A DNA stretch of 20,972 bases, taken from IMG/VR virus record IMGVR_UViG_3300036770_003629, positions 1-20,972 of that record, one strand, 5' to 3'. Source of the DNA: a virus. Every line of letters starts with the position of its first letter. The first letter of the stretch is position 1. The translations under genes and the position numbers were made by a program. Under the pieces are notes generated by a model, which was not told where the DNA came from, ran no database searches, and saw only the letters and a program-made list of their open reading frames with translations. Shown in pieces: positions 5,009-9,955 of this stretch.

Positions 5009-5019
5009 AACAAACGAAC

Positions 5020-5265
5020 ATGAAAACTCAAATCATCAAAAAAGCGGCAGTTAAGAAACCAGAATTCACAGTTGGACAACATATTACATTCATGTATGAA
5101 GCACCAGTACAGAATATAGGATGGGGATATGAGAAAAGTACAGGCGTAATCCAAAAAGTAAACCGAGTTACAGTTCACGTATTAGATAATGAGGGTAACT
5201 TATGGAAAGTAAATAATGATGACGTGATATACCAACATGAAGTAAATGTTGAAAACATGTTATAG
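5020..5265 (+). CDS. small protein, likely beta-barrel
   Basis: The 81-residue product has a basic N-terminus (MKTQIIKKAAVKKPEF) followed by FTVGQHITFMYEAP, GYEKSTGVIQKVNRVTVHVL, and DNEGNLWKVNNDDV. The order "F.VG..I.F, G.I..V....V.V.D..G....V...D" is that of a small SH3-like or KOW-like barrel such as occurs in nucleic-acid-associated proteins. No catalytic residues are visible. It is a single-gene unit with its own promoter-like element. The fold call is an inference from pattern only. Confidence 0.7.
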   Translation: MKTQIIKKAAVKKPEFTVGQHITFMYEAPVQNIGWGYEKSTGVIQKVNRVTVHVLDNEGNLWKVNNDDVIYQHEVNVENML

Positions 5266-5270
5266 TGTCA

Positions 5271-5310
5271 ATTTCCAGATTATATTTACCCTGTAATAAA
5301 TAATTAACTA
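5271..5310 (+). promoter_or_regulatory. repeated early promoter element, copy 8
   Basis: ATTTCCAGATTATATTTACC is followed by CTGTAATAAATAATTAAC. The core TATATTTA is at 5281-5288; no clear -33 box is present at 20 bases. The leader up to ATG 5327 is A-rich (ACAAAATAATAAAAAC). Confidence 0.65.
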
Positions 5311-5326
5311 ACAAAATAATAAAAAC

Positions 5327-5530
5327 ATGACACAAGCTCAAATCCAAGAAATCGCACGTAAGCAAGCTCAAACTAAGAAAAACGGAGCAGCAATCCTAGC
5401 TATACTAGGTACAATGTTAGTGATGATCGCATGCTACGGAATGGTATTCACTAATGATATGGATTACGTAGTGGTCCTAGTGTTTGGATTCCTAATAGCA
5501 ATGTTCGGGTTCGTAAGTTCAAAAGAGTAG
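5327..5530 (+). CDS. small membrane protein, two predicted helices
   Basis: The 67-residue product has a polar, basic N-terminus (MTQAQIQEIARKQAQTKKNG) and two hydrophobic segments, about residues 20-41 (AAILAILGTMLVMIACYGMV) and 45-63 (DYVVVLVFGFLIAMFGFV), joined by a short acidic loop. The positive-inside rule predicts both ends in the cytoplasm. A holin would have a similar shape, but no endolysin is nearby and early-type control argues against that. No family is recognised. Confidence 0.7.
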   Translation: MTQAQIQEIARKQAQTKKNGAAILAILGTMLVMIACYGMVFTNDMDYVVVLVFGFLIAMFGFVSSKE

Positions 5531-5540
5531 GGTCCGACAG

Positions 5541-5580
5541 ATTTCCAGATTACATTTACATCATAATAAAACGTAATAAC
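5541..5580 (+). promoter_or_regulatory. repeated early promoter element, copy 9
   Basis: ATTTCCAGATTACATTTAC is followed by ATCATAATAAAACGTAATAA. The core TACATTTA is at 5551-5558; no clear TTTG lies 20 bases upstream. It is identical to copy 1 over the 19-base element. The leader ACAAATAAACAAACAAAC leads towards the ATG at 5604. Confidence 0.65.
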
Positions 5581-5603
5581 AAATAAACAAACAAACATTC
5601 ATT

Positions 5604-5969
5604 ATGAAAAATCAAGAAAACAAATCAGCACAATTAGGTCGTCCAGTAAATATGAATTCAGCTCGTCAAATCCGTTTAGCTGAGATCCAAGCAAAGCGTG
5701 AAGCAGGTTTAATTAAGCGTGGTCGTCCATCAGTTCCAGGTTCTGCTAATGCATTAAAGAAAGAAATGCAATTAGCTAAGAAATTATCAGGTGTAGATAT
5801 TAAGCGTGGTCGTCCAGTTAATCCAGAAAGCGCTCGTGCAAAGCGAATCGCTGATTTAGAAGCACGTCGTGCAAGTGGAACATTGAAATTAGGACGTCCT
5901 AAAATGGTAGTGGTTGAAGTGCCGGTTAAAGCGAAAGCAAAGGTTAAGACAAAGGTAGTGGCTGAATAA
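5604..5969 (+). CDS. AT-hook-repeat DNA-binding protein
   Basis: This 121-residue basic protein has four GRP cores, at residues 12-14, 40-42, 69-71 and 97-99, spaced 28, 29 and 28 residues. Two have the classic AT-hook form KRGRP (38-42 and 67-71); the others are LGRP. Units 1 and 3 share (L/R)GRPVN...SAR..R(L/I)A.(I/L)(Q/E)A(K/R)R. The C-terminus is a basic tail (KAKAKVKTKVV). AT-hooks insert into the minor groove of AT-rich DNA, which suits this genome, so a nucleoid-like or architectural role is likely; host transcription interference is also possible. The product looks like three tandem helical units with a final half unit. It has its own promoter-like element and ends in a hairpin over the stop codon. 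Confidence 0.75.
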   Translation: MKNQENKSAQLGRPVNMNSARQIRLAEIQAKREAGLIKRGRPSVPGSANALKKEMQLAKKLSGVDIKRGRPVNPESARAKRIADLEARRASGTLKLGRPKMVVVEVPVKAKAKVKTKVVAE

Positions 5970-5978
5970 GCCATTACC
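5954..5978 (+). terminator. hairpin overlapping the AT-hook gene stop codon
   Basis: GGTAGTGGCT (5954-5963) pairs with AGCCATTACC (5969-5978) over 10 bp with one G-U pair, around a 5-base loop. The stop codon (5967-5969) is in the loop and first stem base. No T-run follows. Confidence 0.5.
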
Positions 5979-6018
5979 AATTCAATCCACCTAAGTTCAA
6001 CCATTTAACCCACTACAC

Positions 6019-6171
6019 ATGACTAAATTAACTAACCCAAAACACCGTTCATATCGTCCAATTCAATTCAGTAATATACACCGTATTGCAAAATACCAAA
6101 TTGAGTCACATGTTCACGCCTATCATATGGATGATGCTGGGAATGTGACGTATTACACAAAGGTTAGGTAG
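6019..6171 (+). CDS. hypothetical 50-residue basic protein
   Basis: A frame from ATG 6019 to TAG 6169-6171 encodes 50 residues starting MTKLTNPKHRSYRPIQFSNI. It is His/Tyr/Arg-rich with a likely beta-strand end (GNVTYYTKVR). The start context CCACTACAC is less A-rich than elsewhere and no promoter-like element precedes it, so it may be read through from the AT-hook gene 50 bases upstream. No family is recognised. It is the last gene before a non-coding stretch. Confidence 0.5.
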   Translation: MTKLTNPKHRSYRPIQFSNIHRIAKYQIESHVHAYHMDDAGNVTYYTKVR

Positions 6172-6192
6172 TTTACGTGTATAACAAAAAAG

Positions 6193-6220
6193 TGCGCGTA
6201 TCACAAAAAGGATGCGCGTG
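6193..6220 (+). terminator. GC-rich hairpin after the 6019 gene
   Basis: CGCGTATC (6195-6202) pairs with GATGCGCG (6211-6218), eight pairs including one G-U, extendable by two wobble pairs, around the loop ACAAAAAG. TTAAAAAAATTTT follows shortly. It probably ends transcription of the small-gene region. Confidence 0.5.
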
Positions 6221-6257
6221 TTAAAAAAATTTTAAAAGATACGGTCGATAGCGGGTC

Positions 6258-6300
6258 GATCGCGGTTCGTGTGCGGGTTGCTCCCACGTTAACCGCGGTC
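6258..6300 (+). ncRNA. candidate structured RNA hairpin in GC-rich island
   Basis: GATCGCGGTT (6258-6267) pairs with AACCGCGGTC (6291-6300) over 10 bp with one G-U. Stacked inside it, CGTG (6268-6271) pairs with CACG (6285-6288) after a TT bulge, and GGG (6275-6277) pairs with TCC (6282-6284) around a TTGC loop. Such a long bulged stem in an AT-rich genome is unlikely by chance and suggests a functional RNA or a DNA extrusion site. No riboswitch or known RNA family is recognised. Confidence 0.45.
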
Positions 6301-6514
6301 CCTATGCGGGGTGGGTGGGGCCGTGTCTTAACCATGCGCACTCTCAACACGTATACACTTTTACACCCAACCCCTCGTATATACAAATATAACCAATAAG
6401 TCAAATAACGTTTCAACAGTCTAAATATAATAGAGAAATTTTAGGGATCAAATTCCAAAATAACCCTTTTGGGATAAAACCGCAAGATCCGAAATTTTAA
6501 CCTCTACAAAATTT

Positions 6515-6545
6515 TTTGGAAATACAAGCGTATATACGATCTTTG
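6515..6545 (+). promoter_or_regulatory. host-type promoter for the T5orf172-like gene
   Basis: TTTG (6515-6518), 19 bases, then GATCTTTG (6538-6545) matches the Bacteroidetes pattern TTTG-N19-TANNTTTG apart from the first base of the -7 box. The spacer ends in the palindrome CGTATATACG (6529-6538), a possible repressor site. The gene begins at 6602. Confidence 0.5.
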
Positions 6546-6601
6546 GAACCTCAAACTGTCCTTACCACATTCCCAGGTTATGAAAAATAAATAAACATAT
6601 A

Positions 6602-7072
6602 ATGGAAAATTTAACAGGTAAGGACACATCCGAATTTTATGAGATGAACGCTCAACAAGTGCGAGATAACGTTCGTTCAGCTCGAGCATACGACTTTGTT
6701 GATGACGGACAAAATGCATGGAAAGTGCGCTATTTTAAAAAGAAATTTGGTCATAAAACCTCCCCACATTCAACAGGCCATATTTACGTTCTACAAAACA
6801 CTTCGGTGCCTGGAATATTCAAAATTGGGTTTACTGAGCGTTCGGTTGCTGATCGTGTGAATGAAATAAACTCTGCTACGGGTGTGATTACACCGTGGCA
6901 AATTCGTGATTTTTGGTTTACCCAAAATCCATACGCGGCAGAACAAGAAATTCATGACCGTTTGAATGAATATAGAGTGGAGAATAATCGCGAGGGATTT
7001 GCGGTAAATTTTATGGTTGCGCGTGACGTGATTTTTGAAGTTTTGGGCATACCTAACGAGGATCTCACGTAG
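6602..7072 (+). CDS. T5orf172/GIY-YIG-like domain protein
   Basis: The 156-residue product has a polar, charged N-terminus (residues 1-55) followed by a T5orf172 (MUG113-like) domain of the GIY-YIG superfamily. The domain shows GHIYVLQN (59-66), FKIGFTER (73-80), an arginine at 85 in SVADRVNEIN, a beta-strand WQIRDFWFT (99-107), AEQEIHDRL with Glu116 and His118, and NREGFAV (129-135). In GIY-YIG nucleases the (G/H)IY and KIG strands, an Arg and a Glu build the active site; the equivalents look present, so DNA binding and possibly cleavage are reasonable. It could be a homing-type or host-DNA-attacking enzyme, or only a binding protein. It is flanked by non-coding regulatory DNA with its own promoter. 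Confidence 0.75.
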   Translation: MENLTGKDTSEFYEMNAQQVRDNVRSARAYDFVDDGQNAWKVRYFKKKFGHKTSPHSTGHIYVLQNTSVPGIFKIGFTERSVADRVNEINSATGVITPWQIRDFWFTQNPYAAEQEIHDRLNEYRVENNREGFAVNFMVARDVIFEVLGIPNEDLT

Positions 7073-7116
7073 ATCCCAAATATATATATTTATTATAAAA
7101 CAAAATAAAATTTTAT

Positions 7117-7392
7117 ATGGCAACATATCTATTTAAAGATGCTAATAAAGCAGCTTTTGTAAACGGAGTAAATACTTTATTTAAAGATAATGGTTTGGAT
7201 CGTGAAATTTCTTCAACCGATTTACTCGATGCTTTACCCGGTAAAGCCGAATTTACATTTTTTATTACTGACGATCCACAAGAGGATGATATTTTAAAAG
7301 ATGCGGAAAAAAATAAATATTTTTCATTTCCATTCCGCGCTATTGATTTAAAGGAAATGATTAAAGAGTCTAAAAAGAAAAGAAAAAAATAG
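7117..7392 (+). CDS. hypothetical protein with basic tail
   Basis: The 91-residue product starts MATYLFKDANKAAFVNGVNT. It is probably soluble with mixed helix and strand (EFTFFITDDPQEDDILKDAE in the middle), and ends in a helix with a strongly basic tail (KEMIKESKKKRKK). The upstream stretch 7079-7116 is almost pure A/T and carries TATATTTATTATA, which may be a promoter. No family is recognised. It may belong with the preceding gene. Confidence 0.65.
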   Translation: MATYLFKDANKAAFVNGVNTLFKDNGLDREISSTDLLDALPGKAEFTFFITDDPQEDDILKDAEKNKYFSFPFRAIDLKEMIKESKKKRKK

Positions 7393-7423
7393 TTTGGCAA
7401 TGGAAATTTCTCACGTATATTTA
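7393..7423 (+). promoter_or_regulatory. host-type promoter at the start of the late block
   Basis: TTTG (7393-7396), 19 bases, TATATTTA (7416-7423) fits the Bacteroidetes promoter pattern well except for the final base. Predicted transcription start is near 7430, immediately followed by a hairpin and AAACGTT repeats, so the promoter is probably regulated. The first gene downstream starts at 7531. Confidence 0.5.
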
Positions 7424-7452
7424 AATGTTTGGTGTTTTGAACCAAACGTTTA
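7422..7452 (+). promoter_or_regulatory. 12-bp hairpin downstream of promoter
   Basis: TAAATGTTTGGT (7422-7433) pairs with ACCAAACGTTTA (7441-7452), 12 bp with one G-U pair, around GTTTTGA. It has no T-run behind it. Its position at the predicted transcription start suggests an operator or a 5' leader hairpin rather than a terminator. Confidence 0.55.
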
Positions 7453-7522
7453 GAACGAATGAGAAAAAGAACGTTCAAACGTTTGCAAACGTTACCAAAC
7501 ATCACATAAACGCGTATATACG
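7444..7522. repeat. AAACGTT repeats with 16-bp palindrome
   Basis: AAACGTT occurs at 7444-7450, 7477-7483 and 7487-7493, and AACGTT also at 7470-7475. AACGTTTGCAAACGTT (7478-7493) is a perfect 16-bp palindrome. CGTATATACG (7513-7522) follows, identical to the palindrome in the promoter of the T5orf172-like gene. The cluster looks like a multi-site operator in front of the late block. Confidence 0.6.
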
Positions 7523-7530
7523 TATTAAAA

Positions 7531-7722
7531 ATGAGGTATAAAGACCAAGCTTTGGATAGAATTAACCAATTGACGAACATTGCTCGTACATTGGATTTTC
7601 AAGTTTCAAGATTAGAATCACAAGATTCGATTTTACAAACAATTCAAGATTTAAAAGAAAAGATTGAAGAAGTTCAATCATTAATTTCAATCGAACATGA
7701 TGAGTTTTCATCATACGTTTAA
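7531..7722 (+). CDS. small coiled-coil protein
   Basis: The 63-residue product starts MRYKDQALDRINQLTNIART. Almost the whole length is predicted helix with hydrophobics at heptad positions (FQVSRLESQDSILQTIQDLK, then EKIEEVQSLISIEHDEF). No family name is certain, but small coiled-coil proteins of this kind often sit near the HD-hydrolase and gp55 genes of marine T4-like phages. It is the first gene of the late block, 19 bases before the HD gene. Confidence 0.7.
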   Translation: MRYKDQALDRINQLTNIARTLDFQVSRLESQDSILQTIQDLKEKIEEVQSLISIEHDEFSSYV

Positions 7723-7741
7723 ACTTTAAAATAAATAGGTT

Positions 7742-8512
7742 ATGTTGAATGAACAACAATTATTAGATAATTGGAATACTTTTTTGGATTTTATTAAATC
7801 TGAAATTAAGGGCGAACGTGGTACTAAATTATTACAATTCTATGAAAAGTACGAAGAACGTTTTATTCTATTACCTGCATCGCACAAACCACAATATCAT
7901 AATTGTTTTCCTGGAGGATATGTTGAACATGTTAACCGTGTTGTAAATGCATCTTTAGATATTTTTGAGGTTTGGACAAAATACGGCGTCAAACCAGTGT
8001 TCACACGTGAGGAAGTTGTTTTCTCCGCGCTTAATCATGATTTGGGAAAGTTTGGAACATTGGAATATGAAGCTGTATTACCGAATCCGTCTGAATGGCA
8101 TGTGAAAAATCGAGGTGAAATTTATACTTTCAACACTCAGATGGATTATATGACAGTTCCAGACCGAGGTTTATGGTTATTATCACAAATCGGTGTTGAA
8201 GTTTCTAAAAATGAGTATTTAGCAATCAAATTACATGATGGTTTATATGATGATTCTAATAAATCATATTTAATGTCATGGTCTCCAGAAACTAAATTAC
8301 GTACATCATTACCGTTTATTATCCATCAGGCTGATTTATTAGCTGCTCGTATTGAATTTGAACGTGAATGGTTAGATAAATTAAACGGAACACCAGTTAC
8401 TGCACCTAAACCCGCAACAACACAAACTTACAATAAGAAACCACAAATTAATGTAGACGCATTACCTCAATCGGGTTTAAAAGATATTGTAAGTAATTTC
8501 TTTAACGATTAA
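7742..8512 (+). CDS. HD-domain phosphohydrolase
   Basis: This is a 256-residue HD-superfamily metal-dependent hydrolase. The metal ligands are visible in order: His63 in GGYVEHV, His99-Asp100 in LNHDLGKFG, and Asp198 in HQADLLAAR, with His165-Asp166 in KLHDGLY and His195 as likely further site residues. The region NCFPGGYVEHV and the HDLGK motif resemble the 3'-5' exoribonuclease YhaM and nucleotidase-type HD enzymes, and such genes are common in T4-like marine phages. Nucleotide or RNA phosphodiester substrates are possible; the sequence does not identify one. The C-terminus (about residues 215-256) is a Pro/Thr-rich linker and a short helix. The next gene starts after one base. Confidence 0.85.
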   Translation: MLNEQQLLDNWNTFLDFIKSEIKGERGTKLLQFYEKYEERFILLPASHKPQYHNCFPGGYVEHVNRVVNASLDIFEVWTKYGVKPVFTREEVVFSALNHDLGKFGTLEYEAVLPNPSEWHVKNRGEIYTFNTQMDYMTVPDRGLWLLSQIGVEVSKNEYLAIKLHDGLYDDSNKSYLMSWSPETKLRTSLPFIIHQADLLAARIEFEREWLDKLNGTPVTAPKPATTQTYNKKPQINVDALPQSGLKDIVSNFFND

Positions 8513-8513
8513 T

Positions 8514-8795
8514 ATGGAAACTATATTACTATTTACAGTATTAAGTTTATTTGTCCTTACGTTAGGATATATAATATATAATTTACTTAAAAAAACAGAA
8601 CGTTTAGAAAAATTGGTTGATGAACAAGACCAATATATTACTAATATTTCTGAACTTATTGAATTGTCGAATAAAAAAATTGGGGAGTCTGAAGTAGCAC
8701 AAGCTTTTAAAGCAGACGATGATATTGGTTTTTTCTTTGAGACATTACAAGAAATTCAAACTCAATTGAATTCTTTTAAAACACGAAATAATTAA
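8514..8795 (+). CDS. membrane-anchored coiled-coil protein
   Basis: The 93-residue product has an N-terminal hydrophobic helix (about residues 4-24, LLFTVLSLFVLTLGYIIYNL), then a basic KKTERLEK start to a coiled coil (about 25-55) and a C-terminal part with DDDIGFFFETLQEIQTQLN. It is probably a type of inner-membrane protein with its coiled coil in the cytoplasm. The segment DDIGFFF(E/K)T..EI recurs, to my recollection, in small proteins beside gp55 in marine T4-like phages, but the role is unknown. Junctions on both sides are one base, so it is in one operon with the HD hydrolase and sigma factor. Confidence 0.7.
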   Translation: METILLFTVLSLFVLTLGYIIYNLLKKTERLEKLVDEQDQYITNISELIELSNKKIGESEVAQAFKADDDIGFFFETLQEIQTQLNSFKTRNN

Positions 8796-8796
8796 T

Positions 8797-9552
8797 ATGG
8801 ATTTAATATCCCCTCCAGAAGAAGAGGTACTTCTTACCAAGAAAGGTACTATACGTAAACGTAAGCCTAAGAAATCAATTCTATATTTTACTTCAGATAC
8901 TGAAGAAGCAATTATAGAATATTTAGCGTCTAAAGATCAAGACGAACGTAATCATATATTTGATCAACGTATTGACTATGCTTTTCATAAATTAGCAGAA
9001 AATATTATTCATACATTTAAGTTCTATTATACGGATGTTGATACTATTAATGAGTTAAAACATGAAGTAGTTGCTTTTTTACTTGAAAAACTTCATTTAT
9101 ATGATCAGTCTAAAGGTAAAGCATATTCTTATTTTGGTACTATTGCTAAGCGTTATTTAATTATTTATAATGAAAAAAATTATAAAAAAATTAAGGGTAA
9201 AGGCGAATTAGAAGAAGTAGATGAAGATAAAATTATTGTTGAAGACTTAGTTCGTGAAGCTAATAACGATGCTGATTTAAATGACTTTATAGATTATTTT
9301 GTTCGTTATATGGATGTTAATCTTGAAAAAATATTTTCTAGGATTCAAGATCAAAAAACAGCAGACGTAATTTTAGAATTATTCCGTAAACGCGAAAATT
9401 TAGAAATATTTAATAAAAAAGCTATCTACATTTATATTCGTGAAATGATAGACGTTGATACTTTTCAAATAACTAAAGTAATTAAAGTACTAAAAAAGAT
9501 ATATTATCGTTTATATAACGAATACTACGAAACAGGTTTTGTAAAAATCTAA
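8797..9552 (+). CDS. gp55: gp55-like late-transcription sigma factor
   Basis: The 251-residue product has a basic N-terminus (KKGTIRKRKPKKS, about 15-27), then a core (about 28-130) matching gp55-type sigma factors of T4-like marine phages: SDTEEAIIEYL, RNHIFDQRIDYAFHKLAENI, IHTFKFYYTDVDTINELKHE, and GKAYSYFGTIAKRYLI. In sigma-70 region 2 the equivalent helices bind core polymerase and the -10 element. T4 gp55 (185 residues) replaces the host sigma at late promoters with gp33 and gp45. Here the C-terminal extension (about 140-251) is longer and helical, ending IKVLKKIYYRLYNEYYETGF, which could hold extra DNA or partner contacts. It precedes the structural genes it would be expected to activate. 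Confidence 0.75.
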   Translation: MDLISPPEEEVLLTKKGTIRKRKPKKSILYFTSDTEEAIIEYLASKDQDERNHIFDQRIDYAFHKLAENIIHTFKFYYTDVDTINELKHEVVAFLLEKLHLYDQSKGKAYSYFGTIAKRYLIIYNEKNYKKIKGKGELEEVDEDKIIVEDLVREANNDADLNDFIDYFVRYMDVNLEKIFSRIQDQKTADVILELFRKRENLEIFNKKAIYIYIREMIDVDTFQITKVIKVLKKIYYRLYNEYYETGFVKI

Positions 9553-9557
9553 GAAAA

Positions 9558-9567
9558 TATATTTATA
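9558..9567 (+). promoter_or_regulatory. candidate late promoter motif TATATTTATA
   Basis: TATATTTATA lies 13 bases before the first virion gene (ATG 9581), in a 28-base gap at the boundary between the sigma-factor gene and the structural block. It recurs at 20614-20623. Its last eight bases are the reverse complement of the T4 late motif TATAAATA. In such AT-rich DNA the match could be chance. Confidence 0.35.
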
Positions 9568-9580
9568 ATAAATAAATATT

Positions 9581-9955
9581 ATGGATTTTGATCAAAAAAT
9601 ATTTGGAAATAAATCATTTTCCGATCTTTTAAAAAACATTTACGATAATTCCCGAGAAAAAGAAAAACAAATTAAAGATCTTATCTCGGGACTTAAACCG
9701 TTTGTAGCCGATACTCAATCGGCTTTAATGGTTGTTCCATTAATTAAAGAATATCTTGACGTTTCTGTTAAGAATGATGATTCATTAATTAAAATGGCTG
9801 GTATTGTACAACGTGCTATGGCTAATTCTGGTGGTAATGGTGATAGTGATTTTTTAAGTGAAGCTGAATTAGAACAACTAAGAGGAGAAGTACAGAAAAT
9901 AAGCAACGAAGTAGAAAAACCGGTAAATGTAGATGGCAACAATAGTAAGGAATAA
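9581..9955 (+). CDS. probable small virion structural protein
   Basis: The 124-residue product starts MDFDQKIFGNKSFSDLLKNI. It is mostly helical with a hydrophobic patch (ALMVVPLIKEYLDVS, residues about 48-62), a Gly/Asn-rich turn, and an acidic C-terminal coiled coil (EAELEQLRGEVQKISNEVEK). It overlaps the next gene by 23 bases. Its place between the sigma factor and the spike gene in a virion operon suggests a structural, assembly or chaperone role, but no motif confirms this. Confidence 0.65.
   Translation: MDFDQKIFGNKSFSDLLKNIYDNSREKEKQIKDLISGLKPFVADTQSALMVVPLIKEYLDVSVKNDDSLIKMAGIVQRAMANSGGNGDSDFLSEAELEQLRGEVQKISNEVEKPVNVDGNNSKE

Larger units (their letters stand above)
6172..6601. other. 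non-coding region with GC-rich structured island
   Basis: No gene is seen. From 5' to 3' it holds a terminator-like hairpin (6193-6220), a GC-rich island (about 6241-6350) containing a long bulged hairpin and a G-rich tract (GGGGTGGGTGGGG, 6308-6320), the half palindrome CGTATATAC (6376-6384), an AT-rich stretch with the small inverted repeat CCCTTTTGGG, and a host-type promoter (6515-6545) for the T5orf172-like gene. The island's base composition is sharply different from the AT-rich genome around it. Confidence 0.6.

Noticed and set aside
5666-6004. 112-residue minus-strand frame opposite the AT-hook gene
   Set aside because: It mirrors the repetitive AT-hook codons; the + strand product has clear domain repeats and its own promoter.
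6308-6320. G-quadruplex at GGGGTGGGTGGGG
   Set aside because: Only three tracts of three or more Gs are adjacent; a fourth would have to come from the upstream hairpin, so it is not listed as a separate feature.
7113-7580. 155-residue minus-strand frame
   Set aside because: It crosses a + strand gene, the operator-like cluster and another gene start, and shows no recognisable domain.
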